Positions 1-6,667 of a stretch of DNA of 10,122 bases are shown piece by piece; the stretch's first letter is position 1; every line of letters begins with the position of its first letter. Location of the stretch: the NCBI GenBank assembly GCA_015657735.1, contig SSSX01000528.1, positions 1 to 10,122 of the forward strand, given 5' to 3'. Under the pieces are notes generated by a model that searched no databases, had not been told where the DNA came from, and worked only from the letters and a program-made list of their open reading frames with translations. A program made the translations under genes and the position numbers. This DNA is from Zoogloeaceae bacterium. Lineage in GTDB: Bacteria; Pseudomonadota; Gammaproteobacteria; Burkholderiales; Rhodocyclaceae.

Positions 1-483
1 CAGGTTGGCCAGCTGGCGGGCGATCAGGTTCGAATCGGGTTGTGTGCCCATGCGGATGGCCACATCGAAGGGCTCGGCGACCAGATCGACGACTCGTGGG
101 GTCAGGTCGAAGTCGAAGCTGATGCCCGGATACAGGCGCGCAAACTCGGCGATCAGCGGCGCCAGGTAGGTGTTCGCAAAATCCACCGGCAGCGACGCGC
201 GCAGCACACCGCTCGGTTGCGCCAGCAGTTCCCCGAGCTGCTCATGCGCCAGCCGCGCTTCATCGACGATGCGTTTGCAGCGCTCGAAGTAGATCTGGCC
301 GGCTTCGGTCAGCTCGATGCGGCGCGTCGTCCGGTGCAGCAGGCGCAGCCCGATGGCCTTTTCCAGACTGCTGATCCGGCGGGACACCGTCGAGTTGGGG
401 ATCCCGACCGCTTCCGCCGCATGCCGAAAGCCCCGCGCCTTGACGACCTCGACGAACAAGGCCATGTCGTTCAGGAGTTCCAC
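1..483 (-). CDS. LysR-family transcriptional regulator (partial, N-terminal 161 residues)
   Basis: This is the N-terminal half of a LysR-type DNA-binding regulator; the C-terminus lies beyond the left edge. The reading frame is open for 161 codons. It begins VELLNDMALFVEVV, and the winged helix-turn-helix covers about residues 19-38 (FRHAAEAVGIPNSTVSRRIS), followed by the usual LEKAIG, LLHRTTR and LTEAG blocks. The effector domain begins near residue 90 (LRASLPVDFANTYLAPLI). I chose a GTG start because a GGAG Shine-Dalgarno sits 8 nt upstream, and because close relatives start with a similar short lead before MALFVEV; the ATG at codon 7 is a less likely start with no good ribosome site. The gene is divergent from the alkene reductase at 590, so regulation of that gene, and of itself, is the natural inference. 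The inducer is unknown. Family assignment is secure; the specific role is not. Confidence 0.93.
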   Translation of the reverse strand, partial: MELLNDMALFVEVVKARGFRHAAEAVGIPNSTVSRRISSLEKAIGLRLLHRTTRRIELTEAGQIYFERCKRIVDEARLAHEQLGELLAQPSGVLRASLPVDFANTYLAPLIAEFARLYPGISFDFDLTPRVVDLVAEPFDVAIRMGTQPDSNLIARQLANL

Positions 484-491
484 TTACATTG

Positions 492-495
492 CTCC
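492..495 (-). promoter_or_regulatory. Ribosome binding site deciding the GTG start of the left LysR gene
   Basis: On the minus strand GGAG lies 8 nt before the GTG at 483. The nearby upstream ATG (488-490) is followed at once by a TAA stop, so it cannot serve as the start. Confidence 0.6.
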
Positions 496-510
496 ACGGA
501 TGGATCAATC

Positions 511-541
511 ATTTCGATTTTTGCCACTTTATCGCAAATCG
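511..541. promoter_or_regulatory. Candidate LysR operator between divergent genes
   Basis: The 106 bp between the LysR start and the reductase start contains an A+T-rich patch unlike the GC-rich surroundings. It holds an imperfect inverted repeat: CGATTTTTGC at 515-524 against GCAAATCG at 534-541. These match except for two extra T in the left arm. LysR-type proteins typically bind interrupted dyads in such divergent intergenic regions. I could not place convincing -35 and -10 boxes for either gene, so this is a candidate site only. Confidence 0.35.
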
Positions 542-589
542 GCAGTGGAGGATGATGGCTCCATCTCAACTGCACCGAGTGATCACACC

Positions 590-1660
590 ATGAGCCCGCT
601 CTTCACCCCTGTTCGTGTCGGCCGCCTGACGCTGCACAATCGCCTGATCATGGCGCCGATGACCCGCTCGCGCGCCGGCGACGACGGCATTCCGGGCGAT
701 CTGGTCGCCACCTATTACAGCCAGCGCGCCGGCGCCGGTCTGATCATCACCGAAGGCGTTTTTCCGTCGGCGCTGGGCAAGGGCTACGTGCGCACGCCGG
801 GCATCGAGACCGATGCGCAGGTGGCGGCGTGGCAGAAGGTGACCGCGGCGGTCCATGCCAGGGGCGGCCGGATCTTCATGCAGCTGATGCACTGCGGGCG
901 CATCTCGCATCCGTCGCTGCTGCCGGGCGACGCCCAGCCGCTTGCGCCGTCGGCGATCAGGCCGGCGGGCCAGACGTGGACGGCCAGCGGCTTGCAGGAT
1001 TTCGTCACCCCGCGCGAACTCAGCGTGGACGACATCGCCGGCGTCATCGACGACTACCGCCTGGCCACCCGCCGCGCGCTGGCCGCGGGTTTCGACGGCG
1101 TCGAGCTGCACGCCGCGTCGGGCTACCTGCCCGAACAGTTCCTGTCCTCCGGCAGCAATCAGCGCCACGATCAGTACGGCGGCGCGGTCGAGAATCGCGC
1201 CCGCTTCGTGCTGGAGGTGCTGGCGGCGATGGTCGCCGAGGCGGGCGGGGATCGCGTCGGGATCAAGATTTCGCCCGAAATGGGTTTCAACGACATCGTC
1301 GACGCCAATCCGCAGGAAACCTTCAGCTATCTGGTCGAGCACCTGCGCGGCCTCGATCTGGCCTACCTGCATGTCGCGCTGTTCGGCGCCAAGGTCGATT
1401 ACCACGCGCTGCTGCGTCCGCGCTTTAGCGGCGCCTATCTGATCGGCGGCGGACTGGACCAGGCCAAGGCGGAGGCCGCGCTGGCCGATGGCCGCGCCGA
1501 CGCGACGGTATTCGGCAGCGCTTTCCTGGCCAATCCCGATCTGCCGGAACGCTTCCGTCACGGCGCGCCGCTCAACGTCCCGGACAAGAACACCTTCTAT
1601 TCGCCGGGCGCCGCGGGCTACACCGATTATCCGTTGGCGAACGGCGCGGGCGCCGACTGA
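590..1660 (+). CDS. Old Yellow Enzyme-family alkene reductase (NemA-like)
   Basis: This predicts a 356-residue FMN-dependent ene-reductase with a single TIM-barrel domain. Such cytosolic enzymes use NAD(P)H to reduce activated C=C bonds, and some act on nitro compounds or N-ethylmaleimide. Visible landmarks are the N-terminal LFTPVRVGRLTLHNRLIMAPMT, TEG at 54-56, HAASGYLPEQFL at 174-185, NQRHDQYGG at 190-198, ENRARF at 201-206, and the C-terminal FMN-phosphate region GGGL...FGSAFLANPDL (286-318). His174 and the proton-donor Tyr179 are present. Two usual positions differ: the second anion-binding residue (His or Asn in PETN reductase and OYE1) is Ser177, and the FMN-contacting Arg of the RLSP-like motif is Lys226 (GIKISP). 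I chose the ATG at 590 because family members begin close to LFTPVRVG; the longer frame upstream has no family similarity and overlaps the LysR gene. Length is normal for the family. The true substrate is unknown. Confidence 0.93.
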   Translation: MSPLFTPVRVGRLTLHNRLIMAPMTRSRAGDDGIPGDLVATYYSQRAGAGLIITEGVFPSALGKGYVRTPGIETDAQVAAWQKVTAAVHARGGRIFMQLMHCGRISHPSLLPGDAQPLAPSAIRPAGQTWTASGLQDFVTPRELSVDDIAGVIDDYRLATRRALAAGFDGVELHAASGYLPEQFLSSGSNQRHDQYGGAVENRARFVLEVLAAMVAEAGGDRVGIKISPEMGFNDIVDANPQETFSYLVEHLRGLDLAYLHVALFGAKVDYHALLRPRFSGAYLIGGGLDQAKAEAALADGRADATVFGSAFLANPDLPERFRHGAPLNVPDKNTFYSPGAAGYTDYPLANGAGAD

Positions 1661-1700
1661 GGCCGCCGGTGGAGGGGCCGTAGCCCGAGAGCCGGGAAGG

Positions 1701-1733
1701 AAAAAAGGGGTTGAGGGGGAGGTCCTCAACCCC
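1701..1733 (-). terminator. Intrinsic terminator of the ethanolamine operon
   Basis: A perfect 10-bp stem, GGGGTTGAGG (1707-1716) with CCTCAACCCC (1724-1733), encloses a 7-nt loop. Read on the minus strand it is followed directly by six T residues (A-run at 1701-1706). It begins 27 nt after the eutC stop. On the plus strand no T-run follows, so it should act mainly on the minus-strand operon, though the stem could also protect the 3' end of the convergent reductase transcript. Confidence 0.88.
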
Positions 1734-1760
1734 AAACCGGCGACATCGATGACTCGCGGA

Positions 1761-2555
1761 CTACTCGAGCAGAAAGTTGTGGCCCGTCCGGCCCAGACGT
1801 TGCGGTGGCGACGCCGTCTCGTCCTTCAGCATCACGCCGGAGAGCTGGCGTTTGAAGGCTTCGGAGACCAGCCAGCTCAGCTTGTGGACCGCCTCGCCGT
1901 AGTCCAGGCCGTCCTTGCGCACGTTCGAGATGCAGTTGCGCTGCGCATCGGTGGTGCCCTGCTGCGGCGACCAGGTGACATAGATTCCCATGCTGTCGGG
2001 CGAGCTCAGTCCGGGCCGTTCGCCGATCAGGACGATCACCAGCCTGGCGCCCAGGGCGCGGGCAATCGGGTCGCCGATGGCGACCCTGCCCTGGCGGACG
2101 ATGCCGATCGGTGCAAGCGTGAGCTGCCGGCTGACGAGCTCGGGCATCAGGATGTCGAGAAAGGGCAGGGCGTTCTGTTCGATGGCGAACGCGGACAGCC
2201 CGTCCACCACCACGATCGCAATGTCGAACTCCGCCCCGGCATCCGAAAACGTGGTCAGTTGCGCGGTCGAGGCGTCCGACGGAATCCGCCCGAGATCCGG
2301 CCGCTGCAAATAGGTCGCGCGGTCCGGCGCGGCGCTGCGCACCATGAAACTCGGCCAGCCCCGCGCTTCCAGCGCCACGCGCAGCGCCTGCTCGTCGAGC
2401 GGGTGATGCACCGCATTGCGGGCCCGCGCGTGGGCGAACTGGAATTCGAGGTGGGGGCGGGTCGGCAGGCTGGTGCCGGCCCGCCCGAGTCCGATGCGGG
2501 CCTGGGTGAAGCGCGTCAGCACCTGCCACATGTTCGGGGTAACGATATCGCTCAT
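1761..2555 (-). CDS. eutC: Ethanolamine ammonia-lyase small (light) subunit EutC
   Basis: This 264-residue protein is the small subunit of adenosylcobalamin-dependent ethanolamine ammonia-lyase, which with EutB cleaves ethanolamine into acetaldehyde and ammonia. Family landmarks are the VDGLSA block (118-122), a GDPIARALGARLVIVLIGERPGL stretch (161-183), the SSPDSMGIYVTW motif (184-195), RNCISNVR (206-213) with the conserved cysteine, and the C-terminal LSGVMLKDE (238-246). E. coli EutC is somewhat longer (295 residues), the difference lying mainly in the N-terminal extension; forms of about 260-270 residues are usual in shell-less clusters, as far as I recall. The ATG is one nucleotide after the eutB TGA, with GGGAG (2562-2566) inside the eutB end 6 nt upstream. 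Translation is therefore probably coupled, giving balanced subunits. It is the last gene of the operon, followed by a strong terminator. Confidence 0.96.
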   Translation of the reverse strand: MSDIVTPNMWQVLTRFTQARIGLGRAGTSLPTRPHLEFQFAHARARNAVHHPLDEQALRVALEARGWPSFMVRSAAPDRATYLQRPDLGRIPSDASTAQLTTFSDAGAEFDIAIVVVDGLSAFAIEQNALPFLDILMPELVSRQLTLAPIGIVRQGRVAIGDPIARALGARLVIVLIGERPGLSSPDSMGIYVTWSPQQGTTDAQRNCISNVRKDGLDYGEAVHKLSWLVSEAFKRQLSGVMLKDETASPPQRLGRTGHNFLLE

Positions 2556-2556
2556 G

Positions 2557-3948
2557 TCAGACTCCCAGCTTGCGGATGCCGTCGAGGAAGAGTCCCGGGG
2601 CCGTGTCGGCGAGGATTTTCGCGTCGCCGGAGAAGATGCCGACCCGCTGCAACCAGGCTTCGAACTCGGGCGCCGGCCGGGCGCCGAGGACTTTCCTGAC
2701 GTAGAGCGCGTCGTGGAAGGAGGTGGTCTGGTAGTTCAGCATCACGTCGTCGGAACCGGGAATGCCCATCACGAAGTTGATGCCGGCTACCGCGAGCAGG
2801 GTCAACAGCATGTCCATGTCGTTCTGGTCGGCCTCGGCGTGGTTGGTGTAGCACACGTCGCAGCCCATCGGCACGCCGAGCAGCTTGCCGCAGAAGTGAT
2901 CCTCGAGGCCGGCGCGGATGATCTGCTTGCCGTCGTACAGATATTCCGGCCCGATGAAGCCGACCACGGTATTGACCAGGAACGGCGAGAACTCCCGCGC
3001 CACCGCGTAGGCGCGCGCCTCGCAGGTCTGCTGATCGACGCCGTGGTGGGCGTTGGCCGACAGCGCGCTGCCCTGGCCGGTCTCGAAATACATCACGTTG
3101 TGGCCGACGGTGCCGCGCCCGAGCGAACGCGCCGCCGCGTAGCCCTCGCGCAGAATCCCGAGGTTGATGCCGAAACTCCGGTTCGCCGCTTCCGTTCCGG
3201 CAATCGACTGGAACACCAGATCGAGCGGCGCGCCCCGGTTGATCGCCTCGATGCTGGTCGTCACGTGGGTCAGCACGCAGGACTGGGTCGGAATCTCGTA
3301 GCGCCGGATCACCGCATCGAGCATGTGGATCAGCGTCATCACCGCGCCGACGTTGTCGGTGGCCGGATTGATGCCGATCACCGCGTCGCCGTTGCCGTAC
3401 ATCAGCCCGTCGACGACGCTCGCCGACACGCCGGCCGGATCGTCCGTCGGGTGATTGGGCTGCAGGCGCGTGGACAGCCGGCCAGGCAGGCCGACCGTGG
3501 TGCGGAACGCAGTGACGACGCGGCACTTCTTCGCCACCAGAATGAGATCCTGAATCCGCATGATCTTCGACACCGCCGCCGCCATCTCCGGCGTCAGGCC
3601 GGGCGCGAGGCGGGCCAGCGTTTCTTCGGTGGCCAGATCGGACAGCAGCCAGTTGCGGAAGTCGCCGACGGTCAGATGGGCGACCGGCCGGAAGGCCTCC
3701 GCGTCATGCCGGTCGATGATGAGCCGGGTGACTTCGTCCTCCTCGTAGGGGATCACGGTTTCCGACAGGAATTGCGCCAGCGGCACCTCGGCGAGCGCCA
3801 TCTGGGCGGCGACCCGTTCCTCGTAGTCGGCCGCCGCGACACCGGCGAGGGTGTCGCCGGAACGGGCCGGCGAGGCCTTGGCGAGCAGATCGCGCAGATC
3901 GTGGAATCGATAGACCTTCTGATCGACAGTGTGTGAATACTTCGGCAT
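2557..3948 (-). CDS. eutB: Ethanolamine ammonia-lyase large (heavy) subunit EutB
   Basis: This 463-residue protein is the catalytic TIM-barrel subunit of ethanolamine ammonia-lyase, with length close to E. coli EutB (453). Conserved blocks run in the expected order: SRLQPNHPTDD-like RLQPNHPTDD (161-170), DGLMYGNGDAVIGINPATDN (180-199), SCVLTHVTT (223-231), YFETGQGSALSANAHHG (287-303), GPEYLYDGKQIIRAGLEDHF (333-352), MGCDVCYTNHAEADQND (361-377) and MGIPGSDDVMLNYQTTS (394-410). By comparison with the enteric enzyme, Arg161 and Gln163, Asn194, Glu289 and Asp364 correspond to the substrate and radical-handling residues, all retained. The start ATG has AAGGA at 3956-3960, 7 nt or so upstream. A 56-bp spacer with a strong stem-loop separates it from the permease gene, while eutC follows after 1 nt. 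I see no nearby eutA-type reactivase. Assignment is secure. Confidence 0.98.
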   Translation of the reverse strand: MPKYSHTVDQKVYRFHDLRDLLAKASPARSGDTLAGVAAADYEERVAAQMALAEVPLAQFLSETVIPYEEDEVTRLIIDRHDAEAFRPVAHLTVGDFRNWLLSDLATEETLARLAPGLTPEMAAAVSKIMRIQDLILVAKKCRVVTAFRTTVGLPGRLSTRLQPNHPTDDPAGVSASVVDGLMYGNGDAVIGINPATDNVGAVMTLIHMLDAVIRRYEIPTQSCVLTHVTTSIEAINRGAPLDLVFQSIAGTEAANRSFGINLGILREGYAAARSLGRGTVGHNVMYFETGQGSALSANAHHGVDQQTCEARAYAVAREFSPFLVNTVVGFIGPEYLYDGKQIIRAGLEDHFCGKLLGVPMGCDVCYTNHAEADQNDMDMLLTLLAVAGINFVMGIPGSDDVMLNYQTTSFHDALYVRKVLGARPAPEFEAWLQRVGIFSGDAKILADTAPGLFLDGIRKLGV

Positions 3949-3973
3949 GGCGTGTTCCTTGCTTCTCTGCGCT

Positions 3974-3997
3974 GGGGCCGGGAACGTGCCCGGCCCC
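3974..3997 (-). promoter_or_regulatory. Intercistronic GC stem-loop between permease and eutB
   Basis: In the 56-bp gap between the permease stop and the eutB start, GGGGCCGGG (3974-3982) and CCCGGCCCC (3989-3997) form a perfect 9-bp stem with a 6-nt loop. On the minus strand no T-run follows, so a normal intrinsic terminator is unlikely. The eutB ribosome site lies just downstream and outside the stem. A role in mRNA processing, 3'-end protection of the upstream message, or partial attenuation that sets permease-to-lyase ratio is inferred. Confidence 0.6.
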
Positions 3998-4004
3998 CGC
4001 ACGG

Positions 4005-5456
4005 TTAGGCCTTGGCCTTCGACGTGAGCTGGCGCTCCAGTTGCATCTCTTCCGCGGATTCGAGCATGTCGTCCAGCGGCGCGGTCTCGCGCTGCGGTTT
4101 GACGGCCACGAAGATCACGTAGCCGACCACCAGCAGGCCGAAGAAGACCGCGGCCACCGCGCCGTTGTAGTAGATCATCGTGGCCAGGCAGACCACCGCA
4201 CCCAGCAGCGCGAACAGCGGGAAGAAGGGATAGAACGGCGCCTTGAACGGCCGCTCCATGCCGGGCTCGGATTTGCGCAGCTTGAACAGCGACAGCATGC
4301 TGACGATGTACATCACGATCGCGCCGAACACCGACATGGTGACGATGTTGGCGGTCAGCGTCTGGCCGCCGAACTGGATCAGCTCGTCGCTGTAGATCGC
4401 CGCGATCCCGACCACGCCGCCGGACAGGATCGCCCGGTGCGGCGTCTTGAAGCGCGGATGCACTTCGGCGAACCACTGCGGCAGATAGCTGGCGCGGGCC
4501 AGCGCGAAGATCTGCCGCGAGTAGCCGAGGATGATCCCGTGGAAGGACGCGATCAGGCCGAACATGCCGAGCCACACCAGCATGTGGGTCCACCCGCTGT
4601 TCTCGCCGACGATGTACTTCATGGCCTTGGGCAGCGGATCGTTGATGTTCGACAGCTGGGTCCAGTCGCCGGCCGCACCCGCAAAGATCATCACGCCGAT
4701 GGCCAGGACGAGCAGGGTGAGGATTCCGGTGGTGTAGGCGATGGGGATCGAGCGCTTCGGGTCTTTGGCCTCTTCCGCCGCCATCGCCACGCCCTCGATG
4801 GCCAGGAAGAACCAGATCGCGAACGGGACCGCGGCGAAGATGCCCGGAATGGCGTCGACGCTGAAACTGTCGTGGCCGGCCCAGCCGCCCTTCATCAGAT
4901 TGCTGACCGAGAAACCCGGCGCCACCACGCCCATGAAGACCAGCAGTTCGAAGATCGCCAGCAGCGTCACCACCAGTTCGAAGGTGGCCGCGATCTGCAC
5001 CCCGACGATGTTGAGCCCCATGAACACCAGGTAGGCGCCGACCGCCACGTGCTTGGGATCGAGCTCCGGGAACTGCACGTTCATGTAGGCACCGATCGCC
5101 AGCGCGATCGCCGGCGGCGCGAACAGGAACTCGACCAGCGTCGCCGTCCCGGCCAGATAGCCGCCGAATGGACCGAAGGCATGGCGCGCGTACGCGAAGG
5201 GTCCGCCGGCGTGGGGGATGGAGGTGGTCAGCTCGGTAAAGCTGAAGATGAAGGTCGTGTACATCGCGGCGATGAAGATTGCCGTCACGAAGAAGCCCAG
5301 CGTGCCGGCGGCGGCCCAGCCGTAGCTCCACCCGAAATACTCGCCGGAGATCACCAGCCCGACCGCGATGCCCCACAGCTGCCAGGTGCCGAGGGTCTTG
5401 CTGAGTTCGTGGTGCGTCACGCTGCCGACGTGCTGCCCGTGCTTTTCAAATTCCAT
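4005..5456 (-). CDS. Ethanolamine permease (APC superfamily)
   Basis: This 483-residue inner-membrane protein has about twelve hydrophobic segments and matches the ethanolamine permease branch of the amino acid/polyamine/organocation superfamily. Recognisable parts are LGTWQLWGIAVGLVISGEYFGW (22-43) in the first membrane helix, the SIPHAGGPFAYARHAFGPFGGYLAG region (79-103), FAIWFFLAIEGVAMAAEEAKDPKRSIP (212-238) and SRQIFALARASYLPQWFAEVHPRFKTPHRA (313-342). It should import ethanolamine, probably by coupling to an ion gradient, to supply EutBC. The ATG at 5456 has GGAGG (5467-5471) 10 nt upstream; the longer frame upstream overlaps the porin gene and shows no family similarity. The 19-bp gap to the porin stop means the two are almost certainly cotranscribed. 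The charged C-terminal tail (about 453-483) is likely cytoplasmic. Assignment is strong because eutBC follow directly. Confidence 0.95.
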   Translation of the reverse strand: MEFEKHGQHVGSVTHHELSKTLGTWQLWGIAVGLVISGEYFGWSYGWAAAGTLGFFVTAIFIAAMYTTFIFSFTELTTSIPHAGGPFAYARHAFGPFGGYLAGTATLVEFLFAPPAIALAIGAYMNVQFPELDPKHVAVGAYLVFMGLNIVGVQIAATFELVVTLLAIFELLVFMGVVAPGFSVSNLMKGGWAGHDSFSVDAIPGIFAAVPFAIWFFLAIEGVAMAAEEAKDPKRSIPIAYTTGILTLLVLAIGVMIFAGAAGDWTQLSNINDPLPKAMKYIVGENSGWTHMLVWLGMFGLIASFHGIILGYSRQIFALARASYLPQWFAEVHPRFKTPHRAILSGGVVGIAAIYSDELIQFGGQTLTANIVTMSVFGAIVMYIVSMLSLFKLRKSEPGMERPFKAPFYPFFPLFALLGAVVCLATMIYYNGAVAAVFFGLLVVGYVIFVAVKPQRETAPLDDMLESAEEMQLERQLTSKAKA

Positions 5457-5475
5457 TGATGCCAATCCTCCAGGG

Positions 5476-6357
5476 TCAGAACGCACGCGCGATCGAAACG
5501 ACCGCACGGGTCCGCGCCACGCTGTCGGTGTCGCCGTTGCCGGTGAGCGCCGCATAGTTCTTGAACGCATCGGGGCGGGTGGTGGCCCACACCGACAGCC
5601 CCAGACTCCAGTTGTCGGCCAGCGTCTTGTTCACGCCGATCCGCGCGTAGGACCAGTTGAGGCCGGTGCTGTGGGCGATCCATTCCCGCCCGAGCTGCAG
5701 CGACACATTGACCGATTCCATCACATCGCAGGACGCGCCCAGCTCGGCGTATTGGGAACCGCGGGTCGACCCGGTCACGCCCGCCTGCGGATCTTCCGCC
5801 GAGAATACGCCCGGCGCCGAATTATTGACGTTCCAGCCATAGAAGCGCGACAGCGTGCGCCCGTACTTCACCGACAGCCAGTCATAGCTGATCCCGACGG
5901 ACGGCTCCAGCGTATTCGGCGTCGAACGTGTGAAGGTTTTTCCGTCCAGCGCCTTCCGGTAATCGCCGCCGGGGTAGTAGACATAAAGCAGATTGAGGTC
6001 GAGCGTGAGCAGCGAGCCGAGCCCGGTCCGGTAGCCAACGTAATAGTCCGTTTCGATATTTGCGCCCGGAACCCATTTCTCCGAAACGTTGGAGGCCCAG
6101 AAGCCGGCATATACGCCGGAGGCATGTTTGAGGTCGACGCCGAATTGCAGCGCCGGCCCGCCGAATGTCTGGGTCAGGCCCCGCCAGACGTAATCGCTGT
6201 TGAAGGACACATTACCCGTCATCGAATAGCCCGGGGCCGCGTTGACCGCGCCGGACTGATCGGCAGCCCGGCACGGAAAGCTCAGAAGGACGGTCGAAGC
6301 CATCCCCAATGCGACAAAACGCGTGACGCGCAAGCCGCCGCCTTGAAACTTGATCAC
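5476..6357 (-). CDS. TorF-family putative outer-membrane porin (Gcw_chp type)
   Basis: This roughly 293-residue protein resembles the TorF/Gcw_chp family of putative beta-barrel porins. An N-terminal signal peptide (FVALGMASTVLLSF, then likely cleavage after CRAA near residue 33) is followed by the family hallmark, GNVSFNSDYVWRGLTQTFGGPALQFGVDLKHASGVYAGFWASNV (49-92, numbered from the alternative ATG). Alternating polar and aromatic strands continue to a terminal Phe (SIARAF), the usual outer-membrane assembly signal. The cysteine at 30 follows a Pro and does not form a lipobox. The function of this family is poorly known. As first gene of a tight operon with the ethanolamine permease and eutBC, a role in outer-membrane passage of ethanolamine is inferred. 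Start: the ATG at 6360 is only 3 nt from AAGGAG, whereas the adjoining GTG at 6357 is at 6 nt, so I prefer GTG; the difference is one residue. Confidence 0.87.
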   Translation of the reverse strand: MIKFQGGGLRVTRFVALGMASTVLLSFPCRAADQSGAVNAAPGYSMTGNVSFNSDYVWRGLTQTFGGPALQFGVDLKHASGVYAGFWASNVSEKWVPGANIETDYYVGYRTGLGSLLTLDLNLLYVYYPGGDYRKALDGKTFTRSTPNTLEPSVGISYDWLSVKYGRTLSRFYGWNVNNSAPGVFSAEDPQAGVTGSTRGSQYAELGASCDVMESVNVSLQLGREWIAHSTGLNWSYARIGVNKTLADNWSLGLSVWATTRPDAFKNYAALTGNGDTDSVARTRAVVSIARAF

Positions 6358-6363
6358 CATTGT

Positions 6364-6369
6364 CTCCTT
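6364..6369 (-). promoter_or_regulatory. Ribosome binding site of the porin gene; decides ATG versus GTG start
   Basis: AAGGAG on the minus strand lies 3 nt before ATG (6360) and 6 nt before the directly following in-frame GTG (6357). The second spacing is closer to normal. Confidence 0.6.
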
Positions 6370-6386
6370 GTTATCGATATTGGGGC

Positions 6387-6441
6387 CGGCGTATCTCGTT
6401 CCGCGGCCTTACGTAACGTTAAGCCGGCGCCGGATACGCCG
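6387..6441. repeat. Nested inverted repeats, candidate EutR operator
   Basis: An outer perfect 9-bp inverted repeat, CGGCGTATC (6387-6395) and GATACGCCG (6433-6441), brackets an inner dyad centred on 6415. The inner arms CGGCCTTACGT (6404-6414) and ACGTTAAGCCG (6416-6426) match at 9 of 11 positions. The outer pair is centred at 6414, so both share almost the same axis. The site is about 45-80 bp before the porin start, where an activator of the operon could bind. Confidence 0.45.
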
Positions 6442-6616
6442 CTATCGCGAATCGGCAGACCTGCGGTCGATAGTCAAGTGACTGATTGATAGGTGAAAAC
6501 ACGCGCGTGAGGGCGTTCTTTCGGGCGCCTCGGCGAGCGCGTGGCCGGGCGTGCTGTCCAAAATCGGCAAGTCGGCGATGGCGGTTCGGGCCGCATGCGA
6601 TCACCGCGAACACCAC

Positions 6617-6644
6617 TTGCGGCGGCGATTTATCGTGATACTGT
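6617..6644 (+). promoter_or_regulatory. Possible promoter of the EutR-like gene
   Basis: TTGCGG (6617-6622), a 16-bp spacer and TACTGT (6639-6644) with an upstream TGA extended -10 element give a fair sigma-70 type promoter. Transcription would begin near 6651, leaving a short leader that still includes the AAGGA ribosome site (6656-6660). Confidence 0.35.
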
Positions 6645-6667
6645 ATTCCCGACTCAAGGAATTCGAG

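Larger units (their letters stand above)
6361..6667. promoter_or_regulatory. Divergent control region of the eut operon and its regulator
   Basis: This 307-bp non-coding stretch separates the porin start (minus) from the AraC-type regulator start (plus) and must hold both promoters. Visible elements are nested dyads around 6387-6441 near the porin side, a 10-bp palindrome CACGCGCGTG (6500-6509) near the middle, and a plausible regulator promoter at 6617-6644. I found no good consensus promoter for the minus-strand operon, which suits an activator-dependent promoter. No convincing tRNA or small gene is seen. Confidence 0.65.

Noticed and set aside
1707..1733. The terminator hairpin as a bidirectional terminator for the alkene reductase too
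   Set aside because: On the plus strand the stem is followed by AAACCGG with no T-run, so only minus-strand termination is supported.
566..1735. A 389-codon open frame opposite the alkene reductase
   Set aside because: Low-complexity Arg/Ala/Gly-rich translation with no domain; an antisense shadow of a clear enzyme gene.
2557..5376. A 939-codon open frame on the minus strand that seems to fuse a long upstream protein to EutB
   Set aside because: Only the part from 3948 downward is EutB-like. The rest lies in another frame of the permease gene, is rich in Arg/Gly/Ala with no family features, and arises from the GC-rich codon use.
3933..5459. A 508-codon open frame on the plus strand opposite the permease
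   Set aside because: Its composition (runs of His, Arg, Asp, Gln) is typical of an antisense shadow, and the permease on the other strand is unmistakable.
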